A stretch of 64,000 nt of DNA from assembly GCA_038049695.1 (NCBI GenBank), contig CP142454.1, positions 88,310,501 to 88,374,500 of the forward strand. Direction: 5' to 3'. Position 1 is the first letter of the stretch, and each line of letters opens with the position of its first letter. Below are positions 1-11,627 of the stretch, in pieces. The notes under the pieces are model-generated. The model searched no databases. It saw only the letters and a program-made list of their open reading frames with translations, and had not been told where the DNA came from. This stretch comes from Cinnamomum chago (lineage: Eukaryota; Streptophyta; Magnoliopsida; Laurales; Lauraceae). Made by a program: the position numbers and the translations under genes.

Positions 1-3000
1 AACTCCTCTCACTCACTACCTCTCATGAATTAACACAATCCCAAATTTGACATCCCTCCCACTGTCTCTCACCGTAAGATTGAAGCCCTACAAATTATGA
101 TCTTTTCAATATCTATAACCATTGAACTTGAGGGTCGTGTGATGGTTATGTTCCGTTAAGAGGTGCCTCTAATGTAATCTATAATACTCAAAACATCTTT
201 TTAAAATTTTTTAGTAGCCCAGCTAAGCCAGGACCCAAAGAGTGCCTGCTTGGATGTATGGTAATCATAGGAGGACTGTATGATGGATCTCATCATGGAT
301 GAAAACCATCACAACCATCGACCGTTGCTGTGAGTCTAATAGTTTCGTAAGTTTAACTGTTTTTTCAAGTTACATATTTTATGAAATTTAATCCAACGGT
401 AAATATAATTTTTAGAGCGAGTGTAAATTCATAGGGTTATTAAGTGTGAGGGCATTCGATGTGTCATATGAGATGATCTAATAGAGTTGAAATTTTACAT
501 ATTCTATATTCCATTTAGATCTTTCCAATCCGCCATTTCTCCTAACGGCCCCAAGTGGTCCACACAAGGGAGTCCGCATGGAAAAATTCGGACTAGTGTA
601 CAGTCCATATATGCAAGTGTTCTAAAATAAGGAAGGAAACGTGGAAGAGGCTATGAAGGATGCACATGGCTCATGGGCAGATATTATGTTAGCAAAGTAA
701 CAAACAACTACTCTTCCACCACGTGAAAGAAAATACACAATGCTCGGCTCAAAGAGAATCATGGTTTTAAGAACTCACTTTTTGACTCACTCTTATCCAA
801 CTGAGTTGACTCGGATCACTAGGCCATTAAGTTAGGGAAATCAAATGAGTTCGACTGAGTCTTGGCCATAATCATCCACCCAAGTTAAAGTTATTTACTC
901 TGCTGGGTGACCATCTAGATTGAGTCGATTTTACAACTTTTCACCTACAGAGAGAATCTGTGGCTCATTGGGCCAATTTCTTCAATTTGTCCAATGCCCT
1001 TCTTTCCAATGAACTGGATTGTTCATCCGGTGGGACCTGCTACCAATCAGCAATGACAAGCATCTGGGAATAGAGATCCAAATGTGTAGTTAGTATTAAA
1101 GTACAACAAAAGCCCAAACTCCATGAGTTGGGTGGCTGAGAATGGCAAAGATACACTGCTGCTGCTGCTTGTGCCTCTGACTAAAATCTACTGCCATTTC
1201 TCCTTCACAGCCACTGCTAGCTGTCTCTGTCCTTGCAAGCTCCCATGTGACCATCACAGCAAAAGCATCCACAGCTTCAAAAGAGAAGCAAAAAGATATG
1301 AAAGAAACAGGGTCAAAAAGGACAGACAGGCAAACCCATCACTATTGATCAAGGTCTGATCTTGTTGGTTACTCCATTCCAATCTTTAATAGATACAAAA
1401 CATTCAATAAGGGTTTTCATTTCTATAGAATGGGGGTCATGTTCATGTGCCTTTTCACAGCTCACCCCCACCCAAGACACTTACCACACATAATATTCTA
1501 GGAGTCCTCATGAACCTTCCTGATTCTCAGAAATTTCCTCTGGAACTTTACTAAGCCCAACATGTGAAGTAATATATAAACAACAAGTTATGGAAGTTGG
1601 TAATGGGACCTTTTTTTTTTTTTTTTACCTTATATGGATGCTTGAGTATCCAGTTGCAAGTAAAGAAACAAATAGAATATGCTTTTCACAGCTTGATTCT
1701 TTTCTTTAACTTCATTAGAGGGGGAAATCATATTTTTCTTGAAGTAATGATGCAAGATTCATGACCATAATATAAGTGTCATTTGCCTTGCAAGAAAACA
1801 GCAGTACCAATGTAAATTAATCATCTTTGTTTTTCTCACTGTTTCTCATTGGAAGCATCAAAACCACATCTTTATCCTATTTAGATGCCTTGCGTATGTA
1901 CAATGATGTCCTCCCAACACTCTTGCATACAATGTACTTGGTGGAAAAAGAGAGAGAGAGGGAAAGGAATCTATTTTTAATTCCTTATATGCATGCCATA
2001 TGGGTTGGAGAAAAATTAATGTTTTGTGGGGTGATTTTGGACTATTTTGAATGATTGCTGCTTGGGTTTTATTATGATTTTGGTTAGAGACTGATCTGTT
2101 GACTTCATATTTTGGAATGGGATACCCAAGCAAACGGAATCGATAAAACTGAACAAAATGAAATGTGCCCCTCTTTGATTGGAGATGTGGAATGTAGTGC
2201 TTGCCTCATCCTATAGCTTTGCCAATATTCCATAATTGTTTATACACAAACATAGTAGTGTTGCTTGGGTCGGATAAGATGATCTCTGTTCAAATTTGGG
2301 GACAGCTATGCAGATGCTTATCTGAATTGAATTCTGCTTTCCATGATTCAAGTTGCATCCAAACAGTATTTGACCTTGGTATGTTGAGTGCCTTGCTATT
2401 AAGGGCACATCTGATTGCAAAATTTTCTTAGATAAACTAGTTTTTGAAGGATTGGATATTCCAATATTCCACTTCTTCTCACCCATTCTCATGGGTGAGT
2501 ACTGGAGTAATTGCCCCATGGGGAATTTCTGTGACTCTCTTCCTTGATTTTTAAAGGGGAAAAAAGAGGAGAGGGATGAGTCATTAATGGTGAGAGTGCT
2601 AAAGCTGTTGCAAGATTTACTCAGGGAATGGATGTTGCATTTTTTTATGTACTAAATAGATCTCCAGTAATCATCCTTAACCAAAGTTCCCACCTCCTCT
2701 TTTTATGGAAACTAGGACAAAGATGCACAAACATGACCTTTTCTTCTTGTAAAAGGGAATAGTTTTATTCAACAAGGACAAGATTACAAGGAACATCTCC
2801 ACTTACATAACACTTACAAACCCATGTCCTTAATCTACTAGGAATTAACTGCACCAACTGAAGGAAAAGGGGTGTTTACCAACCCAAAAAAATAAAAATA
2901 AAAATGGAAATGGGTTTTCATAAATTGAGGAACTCTTTGCTTACAAGTTGTAGATATTATCTATAGATTTATTCATAGTTAGGTGTTAAAACATAATAAA

Positions 3001-4350
3001 ACTGATAGTAAGAATATGCTAACATAAGAGATATCTAGATTGAGCAAATTTCTCTTAATAAGCATAAATGATTTTATTTTCTAATAAGAAGAGCACATTG
3101 AAATGAAAAGGTTGTTTGATAGGAATAGCTACATAAAATTAGTTTAGATGAAGTTCTTGATGTTGCTTTATCCATCTTGTGATCTGTAAATAACAATTAC
3201 TATTAATACAATCATTTTGGTTGGTTTGTGGGAAATTTATATAGTTTCTCAGATTTATGCAGAATCATTTAATCAAATTAGAAGACCACATGGCCAATAA
3301 GATCTAATAGCACAAAGCTAATATTGTTAAAATTCAATGGTTGAATGTCACCCAGTTGAGATTAAAGCAAAATGAGTGAGAGTTCAAAGGGTTATAGGTG
3401 TTCCTCACATAATAATAATAATAAAATTGACACACCCTAATTTTTCAAAATTAAGTTTTTCAATGAGAACCTATAAAAATCCCAAATACCATAATCTTTG
3501 CTTTGCAATTAGTCGAACTTTCATACTAATCAAGATTCACAACAGGAATTGAAGAAGAACCAGATAAGGTTAAATGAAGTTTCAATGCAGAACACATGAA
3601 CTTGATTGTATAAAGAATTAAAAAAAAAAAAAAAAACCCTACTAACTGCTGGTAATTAACTTCCTAAATTTGGACACAAAGATCTAACTTTTTAAATCCA
3701 AACCAATATTTTACATAACTAATTTTCTATTTTTCTTAAGTCTCTATTAGATGCAATAACACAAAATTGCATTAAAAGTAATCTAAAGAATTACTTCAGT
3801 TTTTTTTTTTTTTTTTGAACCTGAAGATTGATGGCTAGAATGATCTGATCAACATGATTTTAAGCTGTCATCAATCAAGATTTTAATATTTGGTCCTTTG
3901 TAACAATCAAATGCAGATGGAGTAACAAATAATTAAAATGATAGATCGATAACCCAAATTCATTGTAACCGAGTTGATAAATATTAAGTAATCCAAAGTG
4001 GGGCCTCATGATAATATTACAAAATCATCATATATGTAAGCCATTAGTTTATATGATTTAGAATCAGTGACAGTGAGGAAAGAAAGTGCAAAAGTAATGA
4101 GAGAAATACTCAATTGCTAGGGTTTCAGTTGGGCTTGCCTTGCCAAAGTAGGCAATGGTACTTAGATACCCCTAACCCCACTTACATAGACATAGATATA
4201 GATATAGTCACATGCACTAAGCATATATATGTGCAAGCATACACGTGATTTCACATTATTATAGCCATATGTTAATTAAATAAAGATGTGCCCAATAATC
4301 TATAGGACTGCACCAAATTGCCTACATTGCATATTGAGGGATACTTGAGA
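1..4350. other. Intergenic DNA, no gene seen
   Basis: AT-rich sequence with short scattered reading frames, none with a recognisable domain or a convincing exon series. It holds homopolymer runs (T near 1613-1626, A near 3620-3636, T near 3801-3815) and, near 760-930, a degenerate stretch rich in GAGTTGACTC-like words. That type of word recurs near 27170-27250 in the third GLR intron, so it may be a dispersed repeat. I see no RNA gene. Confidence 0.6.
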
Positions 4351-4466
4351 GGGGGTTTTTTTTTTTTTTTTTTTTGGCTAAAGGCAAATTGTATTAGAAA
4401 ATGGGAGGGAGGGGAGAGAGCAAAAGGCTATGCAGCCCAAAAAAGGGGAGCCAAGCAGCCACCAAG

Positions 4467-4839
4467 TGGGGATGTAAATGGGTTCCCAATTCTCTGATTA
4501 CCCAGAGGTTCCGACCCATTAAAAACCGGGTCTGGGTCATTCTTTAGGCCCCGATAAGTAAATGGGTCTGGGCCCGGTCACCTTGGTTCGAACCCATGGA
4601 CTTGAGACCGGACATATTACCTCAATTTTTGAAAATTTCTCCTAAAAAATATGCTTTTTAATATCATTCTCTACTTAGACCCGGATTCATACCCGTCCCA
4701 TATATGGTTCTGGTTCCGGTTCAGGTTCCGAAGCTAAGAAATCGATTCTAAATCTGAATCTGGTTCCATCTTCTCCTTAACGGTTCAGATTTCGGATCCA
4801 CCATGGACCCGGACCAGAACCGACCCGTTTACAACCCTA
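4467..4839 (-). mobile_element. hAT-type MITE, copy 1
   Basis: Ends are TGGGGATGTAAAT and GTTTACAACCCTA, matching in reverse the ends of the copy at 9014-9370. The interior shows many CCGG, GGTTC and GGGTC words in both copies in opposite orientation. Flanking 8-mers CCACCAAG (4459-4466) and CCGCCAAG (4840-4847) agree at 7 of 8 positions, the size of a hAT target duplication. Strand is given relative to copy 2. No coding capacity, so non-autonomous. Confidence 0.75.
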
Positions 4840-4936
4840 CCGCCAAGCTTACAAAGAAAGAGAAAAAGAAGGAAAAGAAAACAGAGCCCCCAGAAACAAA
4901 AATTAGAGGAGAGTAGACAAAAAATTACAGAAAGCT

Positions 4937-5141
4937 CACTACACCAAAAATCGAAAATTGGAACGGAAAAGCGTTCCTAATCCTTCCGTTCCTAATCCGT
5001 TAAAGTGTTCCAATTTCCGTTCCAATTTGGATTAGGAACGGTTGGTACCAAATTGGAACGGAAATTGGAACACTTTAACGGATTAGGAACGGAAGGATTA
5101 GGAACGCTTTTCCGTTCCAATTTCCGATTTTTGGTGTAGTG
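4937..5141. mobile_element. Palindromic CACTA-type MITE, copy 1 (205 bp)
   Basis: Begins CACTACACCAAAAATCG and ends CGATTTTTGGTGTAGTG, with 3-bp duplications GCT at 4934-4936 and 5142-5144, as expected for the CACTA superfamily. It consists of two 94-bp arms (4937-5030 and 5048-5141) around a 17-bp centre, and the arms pair almost throughout. Its vocabulary is GGAACGG and TTCCGTTCC. The same element with the same length recurs at 11423-11627. It has no coding capacity; a transcript would fold into one long hairpin. Confidence 0.9.
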
Positions 5142-5180
5142 GCTTAACAGTTGAGAGCGGGCAATTTGCTAGTTACTTGG

Positions 5181-6079
5181 AATACCAATAGTGCCTGTGT
5201 GGATCTGGATTAGAATAGGCCCTGAGGTTAGGAAGATCCAAAAGCCCAAGAAATTGAGGTCATGGCCCCCATTGTGGAGTCTGGATAAGGGGATAATGCC
5301 GTCTCACCAAATGAGCTCAGTGGACCTCACATCACATGATCAATGGGGTCCATCTTTCATGAATCCCTATGGTTGAATCAGCTGCTCTTCTTAGGCACTT
5401 TTGTGTAGTGTCTGCAGAGTCCTATCCTCTCCTCCAAATCGAAACACAGTTCTGTAAAATTATACAATACTTTTCCCAGTACAAAAGCATCTGCATGGAA
5501 CATGGAAAATATTTTGCACACAGAAAAACATCTTACTGTTCCTATTCATCTCTATGGATAAACATTTTCACAAACGTGGCAAGAAATTTTCTACTTAGTC
5601 TTGGCTACTGTGGAGCTAAGGTCATTGCTATATCCACCATAGACTTTGAATGGATCAGATAAATAACAAAAAACTTCATCAATTGGTGATTAGCATCCTA
5701 TTTTACATACATAGTCCATAAAACATTGAATCACTTGGATATGCGACTACCTAGACTTTGAATGATGATAGTTGTCGATTGAATGATCTGAACTCATGCT
5801 AAATGAGAATTCCAAATTTTTGTAAGAAATTGTTTGTATTTGATGAGAACAATTCTAAAAAAAAATTGAAATCTCTACCACAAATTTCTCTAAGAACTTG
5901 AAACTCTTTTCCAGGATTAGAATCTGAGGAATTTTACATTGGCAGAATTTCTCATAAGAACAACGAAGTTTTGAACTTCAAAATCTTTTCCAACATGCAT
6001 TTCCATGTTCTTACAATCAATTCCAAATCCAATTTTCATTTGCCATGAGAAGCACACATTGAAGTGTTTAAAGTCTCTT
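5181..6079. other. Intergenic DNA upstream of the bZIP gene
   Basis: No gene recognised. Short open frames (5191-5376, 5369-5662) have no family features. The AT-rich stretch runs into the presumed bZIP promoter. Confidence 0.5.
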
Positions 6080-6095
6080 CTCTAAATATAAAAAT

Positions 6096-6140
<45 letters not shown>

Positions 6141-6682
6141 TTCTTTTGATAAAAAAGCAAATTAGCGGTGGAGATGTTGTGGGGTCTGCTGCTCCCGCCA
6201 AAAGCCGCGGTAACATCTGCACGTGGTCACTGATTACGCCAGTTATTAAACTACAAGCGCCTTTCCTGTAAAACCGTTGAGTCCCAACCCCTCCCCAGCT
6301 GTTGCTAGCTGTCCCATTCCCCAATCCAATCCTCCTCCCATGTGACCACCCCCCAAAACCTCAGAAAAAAAAAACACATGGAGAACACCAACACCAACAC
6401 AAACACAAACACCCCATTTCACATTTTCAACACATTCACATTGTAAGGGAAGGAGATGGAAAGAAAGAAATAAACACCCATCTCCATCTCCTTCTCCATC
6501 TCCATCTCCATCTCCATCTCCATCTCCCATAACATGTGATGTAATGTTGTAATTCTAGCTAGTGCCTTCCATTCATTCATCTCTTTGTTGGAAACATTGG
6601 TTTTGTCAATAGGTTTGCTTGTTTTGTTTTGTTTTGGTGTTGTTTTGAGTTGTTTGTTATTTGTAGTTGTCAGCCTTCCTCA
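6080..6682 (+). promoter_or_regulatory. bZIP upstream and 5' leader region with (GA)n and (CATCTC)n
   Basis: A TATA-like AATATAAAAA lies at 6085-6094, followed by an uninterrupted GA run at 6101-6138 and later a CCATCTC hexamer tract at about 6478-6529. CT/GA tracts close to a plant start site are common core-promoter or leader elements (the Y-patch type is established for plants); assigning this role here is inference. An ATG at 6629 is in frame with the bZIP but adds 18 residues unlike the family start, so the leader probably continues to 6682. Confidence 0.45.
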
Positions 6683-8358
6683 ATGGCACAATTACCCCCC
6701 AAAGTCCCAACCATGTCCTCCAATTGGCCCAATTTCCCTCACCAAAGAGCCCCCTCCATGGGCAACATGCTATCCAACACCAACCAGCCTTCATGGGTGG
6801 ATGAATTCCTCGACTTCTCGTCGGCTAAGCGCAGCTCTCACCGGAGGTCGGTGAGCGACTCAATTGCATTCCTCGAAGCGCCGCTCGTCGAGGAATGTCA
6901 TGAGAGCGAAGCCGCCGCCGCCGCCGCTGCCGCCACAGCCTTGGGGCATAGTAACAATGAATTCGACCGGTTGGACGACGAGCAGCTCATGTCTATGTTC
7001 TCCAGTGACATTTCGACGGCGGTGCCCCCGACAGTCTCCACGTCCAACCCCTCAACACCGTCGGATCATAATAGTATCAACGATGAGAAACCGGCACCGT
7101 CCGACCAGCAGATGAGGAATGAATCTGAGGTCCAGAGCTTATGCAAATTAGACACACAAGTCACCAATGCACCTTCAACTCCCGGGGCTGAATCCATCAC
7201 TGACCCAAAGAGGGTCAAGAGGTAATGCCTCCATTCTCATGTTTTGTGATTGATTTTAAGGGAACCATGACTGAATTGTTTTAAATTATATCTAATTCTT
7301 CTCTTCAGGATCTTAGCAAACCGGCAATCTGCGCAAAGATCGCGAGTGAGGAAGCTGCAATACATATCTGAGCTTGAACGCAGCGTCACAACATTGCAGG
7401 TATATCATGGGGTTGAAATTGAGCTAGTTACACTTGTGAGTTTTGTTCAAATAGAAAGATTGAATTCCCAAATTTAGAAAAAAATTTAACTACATTGTGA
7501 TTATAATCTAATTTTCTCTAACTCAAGTACCACCATGTTTACAATTTACATCAATGAAGACGGAAGTATCAGCATTGTCTCCCCGCGTTGCATTTCTTGA
7601 TCACCAACGCTTAGTACTTAATGTGGATAACAGCGCTCTTAAGCAAAGGATCGCCGCTCTTGCTCAAGACAAGATTTTTAAGGATGGTAAGTACTTCATT
7701 AGCATTTGATTTTCTTCATAATTATTATCCGCCTTATCTTCTCAATCTGGGGTTAGGCCAATAGAGTTGTGCTCAGAAACCAACACCACAATATCTATCT
7801 TTTGTACTACAAAGTTAATGTCTTACTGTCTCTTTCTCTTATTAGCAATTAATTTCGTTAACAAACTATTGGGCCTCTTCTTGTCGAAGGGAGAATTTTC
7901 TTGTCATGGTGATACACAAACAATGATTTTTATAGAACTGAAAAAAGGGGATAAATGATATCAAGTACTAAAACAAGTTGCATCAAACACCAATCATAGT
8001 TTTCTGCAGAAGTTGAAAAGACTAGGATGAATTTAGAAGTGTAGCATAATCCAATGACTTGGGATTGATTTGGGGGTTTGGAGTTGCCAACCAACTGCCT
8101 TTAAATGGCCATGGCATCCACATAAATCCCAAGTTAGCTGGAGAAATAAAAGCTATTGTTTTTCCCTGACTGTCTGGCCTTTCAGAGTAGGAATTATGAA
8201 GTAGGTGTGTGACTTTGAAATGTTTGATTTTGACTGAAAATGCAGCCCACCAAGAAGCCCTGAGGAAGGAAATAGAAAGACTTCGGCAAGTTTATCACCA
8301 ACAGCACCTTAAGAAAATGGGCTGCAACAACCCCTCCTCTGAGGAGCTCCTCAACTGA
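6683..8358 (+). CDS. Group E bZIP transcription factor (bZIP34/bZIP61-like), four exons
   Basis: Exons 6683-7221, 7309-7399, 7560-7686 and 8246-8358 join through GT-AG introns with consistent phase to give 289 residues. The start MAQLPPKVP matches the family and is preferred to the in-frame ATG at 6629. [14 protein letters not shown] segment (about 37-50) and RRSVSDS (54-60) precede an alanine run at 77-84. The basic region has the N-x7-R signature (N184, R192; [14 protein letters not shown]), and nine residues separate R192 from the first zipper leucine. Leucines follow at 202, 209, 216, 223, 230 and 237. Proline 218 lies inside the zipper; in Arabidopsis bZIP34/61 a zipper proline disfavours homodimers and promotes pairing with group I or S members, so this is probably an obligate heterodimerising nuclear DNA-binding protein. 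It looks intact. The DNA targets are not deducible here. Confidence 0.95.
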
Positions 8359-9013
8359 GAAGAGGGAGGTGTGCATGAAGTCTGTGGTGTCTCCCACTAA
8401 CCTGCGCCAGTCACGTGGATGCCCCCATTTGTGGGGCCCACCCCAAGTAATTGGGTTGGGGTGTTTTGATGTTGTGGTGGTGGAGTTGGTAGGAGTTGTT
8501 TGTTTATTAGGGGATTTGGGAGGTCTGATTGTATTCTTTTTGTAGTTTATTTGATTCTTTTCTCTCCTTTTATTCTCAATCTCCTTTTCTTTCTCCTGGA
8601 GGCAGAAAATGTTGGTGGGTTGTGTGTTAGGATAAGGGGAAAGAAGGGGTTGTCAGGGGTCTTTGATGTCTGATTGTTGTAACTGTTTCTCTTGAGTTCT
8701 TTCTTGAGCATAATAATGCTCTGTGCATTTGGGTTTCCACCCTCTGTGTCAGGTGAAGATGAGGAAAAAGTAACCTCTAGTCATGTAACTAATTTGGGTT
8801 TTAACCAGTCATTGGGTATTAAAAGGGTTTTTGTTTGGTTCTGTACATACATACAATTTTGAGTCAGGACCACTCTTTTTTTTACAGAGCCCACCAGTCT
8901 TTTGATTTGATGGTGGGTTATTATCAGGTGGACATGTTAGACTTTATGGGAGTGTGTCCCACATTACCACATGCCCAAAATGGGGTCCAATTTTGACAAC
9001 CAAACCCTAAGCC
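8359..9013 (+). other. bZIP 3' untranslated region and downstream spacer
   Basis: T- and G-rich sequence without a reading frame follows the TGA. A run containing CTGTACATACATACAATTTTG near 8840-8860 would suit the end of a plant transcript. No canonical AATAAA is evident, which is usual in plants. Transcript limits are inferred. Confidence 0.4.
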
Positions 9014-9370
9014 TAGGGTTGTAAATGGGTCGGTTCCGGTCCGGATCCATGGTGGACCTGGAACCGGAACCGTTAAGGAAAATGTGGGCCCGGAACTATT
9101 TCGGAACCGGTTTCTTGGTTCTGGATCTGGAATGGGTCTGGATCCAGGTCTGGGTTTAGGTAGAGAATGATATTAAAAAAACATGGTTTTTAGGAAAGAT
9201 TTTCGAAAATTGAGGTAATATGTCGGGTCTTGAGTCCATGGATCCGAACCAACATGGAACCGGACCCGGACCCATTTACTTATCAGGGCCTAAATAAGGA
9301 CCCAGACCCGATTTTTAACGGGTCGGAACCTTCGGGTAATCGAAGTATCGGGTAACTATTTACATCCCTA
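9014..9370 (+). mobile_element. hAT-type MITE, copy 2
   Basis: Ends TAGGGTTGTAAAT and ATTTACATCCCTA are inverted repeats agreeing at 12 of 13 positions. The flanks CCTAAGCC (9006-9013) and TCTAAGCC (9371-9378) agree at 7 of 8, a hAT-length target duplication. The interior is similar, in reverse orientation, to the element at 4467-4839 (shared blocks such as GGTAATATGTC and TAGAGAATGATATTA). Non-coding. Confidence 0.8.
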
Positions 9371-9378
9371 TCTAAGCC

Positions 9379-10093
9379 AAAGGGGCTTTCACATATGGTT
9401 TGGATATTTCTCTTGACAGATTTCTTTGGTATTAAGGATTCTTATTAGTTATACACCATGAGGATTTTCTAAAATCTATTAATATAAATATCCCATGATG
9501 AAAAGGGATTAGTTAAGAATCTGGCTCTTCACTTCACCAATACCTTGATTTCTCCATCGATATCACACAAACAAAGAAGAAGAGTATAGTAAATCTCCAA
9601 ACCAAAGCGGGTTTTGACCCCATGCATGACCTGAAGGATAGAGTAACACTACTAAAGATTAGCAGAAAGTCGATTTAGTATTTTTCTTACCAAGAAAATG
9701 TATGAACTAGGCTCTTGAGTTCCAGTCAATTTGGCATTGAATCCCAAAGGACCTGTTTGTTTGCATAGGATAGAAATGAAGATTTGGGAGTTCATACTAA
9801 AAACAGCTCCGACTATGTATCATACAAGAGGTGAGGGATGAATGATGTAATATTTTACCGATTGAATTAAACAACTAGTTGCTCGATTGGAGGAGAAAGA
9901 GTCATTAATCAAAATCCTATGCTGCTAATTGTGCTAACCAAACAATTAGCAATGTTGGTTTTGGGCCACCGCTAGAACAGCAACTAAAGCAACAGTGGGG
10001 TGATAATTTGATGGTTAAGTTTCTAAAATTCACATGTTTTAAATTCTAACCATTTTTAGATAGAGAAAAGTACAACCGCTATGTATTGAATAT
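9379..10093. other. Intergenic DNA
   Basis: Mixed sequence with no recognisable gene, RNA or terminal repeats. Confidence 0.5.
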
Positions 10094-10440
10094 ATGAAAC
10101 ACATCAGTCCTAAGAATCTGGTAGAATGTGTTCTAAGAAATAGTAGAAATGAGCATTTAGGGGTCACATCAGCAAGGAATAAAATTAGAGAAAGTCATTT
10201 GAGATGGTTTGAGGATATCAAATACATCTCGGCACCGACGGTGTCGGGAAGTAAAAATTTAGTTAGGCAGGTTGATCCCCCAACAAGGAGAAAAGGTAGG
10301 CCAAAGAGGAGATTGATGGATGTAGTGAAAATGGATTTGAAAGAAGTACAACTTATATGTGGATTTGGCTCAATATAAATCAGAATGGAGGAATAAAATT
10401 CATGTAATCAACTCCCACATAATTAGAACAAGATTTTGAT
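10094..10440 (+). pseudogene. LINE-type reverse transcriptase C-terminal remnant
   Basis: The frame 10094-10378 contains IRESHLRWFEDIKYI, then RRKGRPKRRLMDVVKMDLKE, and just past its stop a segment reading SEWRNKIHV. The order R-LRWFGH, RGRPK-W, D-AEWR is the C-terminal tail of many plant LINE reverse transcriptase polyproteins and their many genomic fragments. Usual basic and glycine positions are partly lost, stops occur on both sides and no upstream polymerase core is present, so this is a truncated dead copy. The family assignment rests on motif order only. Confidence 0.6.
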
Positions 10441-11422
10441 AATGATGAGATGAGTTGTGGAGAAGAAAGATAATAGATAGAGATGTAGATGGAACACAAC
10501 TTTTTTGGAATGTGACTTACTTAGATGATCATTTTCCACCAAATGAGAAGTTATTTGATGGCCATTTATGTAGATCTTCCACTCTTCTTTTTCAATTTGA
10601 TTGGATGCTAATTTCAGATAGATGAGTTTCTTGCATTGGCCACAATGACAATGTAGGCTCGCCATAATAAAGTTGACTAGCTATCACGGTATTGGTTAAA
10701 GCTAGCTTCTCACATGCTACTCGACATGGGCACAATTGTGATCTAGCTAGTTGTAGTACGGCTCCATTGTTCAATGAGTCCATAGATTTCTTTAAAGTCG
10801 AGATTATCCTCCCTTGAGCACCCTTTTGTGGGGCCCACCTGTGGCCAGGTGGGGGATCAGAAGATCAGAATGAGACTTAGGGGTATAAAAAAATTAACAA
10901 ACCTAATAGATCATTTAACCCTTTGATCTATGACCCTCAAGTTTAAGAATCTTAGAAAGCATTATTTTCTTGATTTTTTTCAGGCAATGCTTAACATTTG
11001 AATGAGAGTCGAATTTGAACCTGTGTCAATTCACAATGCATCTTCGATTTTAATTGAACCGCGAGTGAGAGAGTTGAATGATTGTTAAATTTGGGCTTAT
11101 ACCAATTCATGGTGGGTGTGCATCTGTGTTTCTAAGGAGGGGTTGGATTGATCGTAGATGGGTCCCACATGCAGTGAGAAATAGGTGCTCACTAGATGGT
11201 GATCATTTGAGGTTTTTTATATGTAAAAGTTAAATAACTATAACTTTATACTAGCATAATAACCCGTGCTCAGCACATGTATGACCAGCATTTATATATT
11301 ATAAAAAATAGCCATAAATCATAAAAGAAAATAAATGAATAAAAGGTTACCAAGAAAGTACCTCTTTACATAATGTAAGAGCTAATGGGATAAGAAGGAA
11401 TGAGAAGAATGGAAGAAGAAAG
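10441..11422. other. Intergenic DNA
   Basis: No gene supported. Short frames on both strands lack domains. AT-rich toward the right edge. Confidence 0.5.
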
Positions 11423-11627
11423 CACTACACCAAAAATCGGAAATTGGAACGGAAAAGCGTTCCTAATCCTCCCGTTCCTAATCCGTTAAACCGTTCCAAT
11501 TTCCGTTCCAATTTGGATTAGGAACGGTTGGTACCAAATTGGAACGGAAATTGGAACGGTTTAACGAATTAGGAACGGGAGGATTAGGAACGCTTTTCCG
11601 TTCCAATTTTCGATTTTTGGTGTAGTG
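11423..11627. mobile_element. Palindromic CACTA-type MITE, copy 2 (205 bp)
   Basis: Same family, length and layout as 4937-5141: arms 11423-11516 and 11534-11627, centre 11517-11533, target duplication AAG at 11420-11422 and 11628-11630. Compared with copy 1 the left arm differs at four positions, three of which have matching complementary changes in the right arm (GT to CC against AC to GG; T to C against A to G). One right-arm change near 11565 is unmatched. Confidence 0.9.

Larger units (their letters stand above)
4351..5180 (-). mobile_element. LINE-type 3'-end remnant, interrupted by two MITEs
   Basis: The segment opens with a long T run followed by GGCTAAAGGCAAATTGTATT and an A/G-rich tract with GCCAAGCAGCC. 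The same layout (T run, GCTAAATGGCAAATTGGAAT, GCCAAGCTGC) occurs at 13089, where it leads into a LINE zf-RVT reading frame on the - strand. I therefore read this as the poly(A) end and 3' untranslated tail of a 5'-truncated non-LTR retrotransposon in - orientation. It is interrupted by a hAT-type MITE (4467-4839) and a palindromic CACTA-type MITE (4937-5141); removing both with their target duplications restores continuous A/G-rich sequence. No coding part is visible in this copy. Confidence 0.55.

Noticed and set aside
6246-6532. Histidine/leucine or glycine/aspartate repeat proteins over the CATCTC tract
   Set aside because: Low-complexity by-products of the hexamer repeat in the bZIP leader.
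6629-6682. Earlier in-frame ATG for the bZIP
   Set aside because: The extra 18 residues (MFWCCFELFV...) are hydrophobic and unlike the family, whose proteins begin MAQLPPK.
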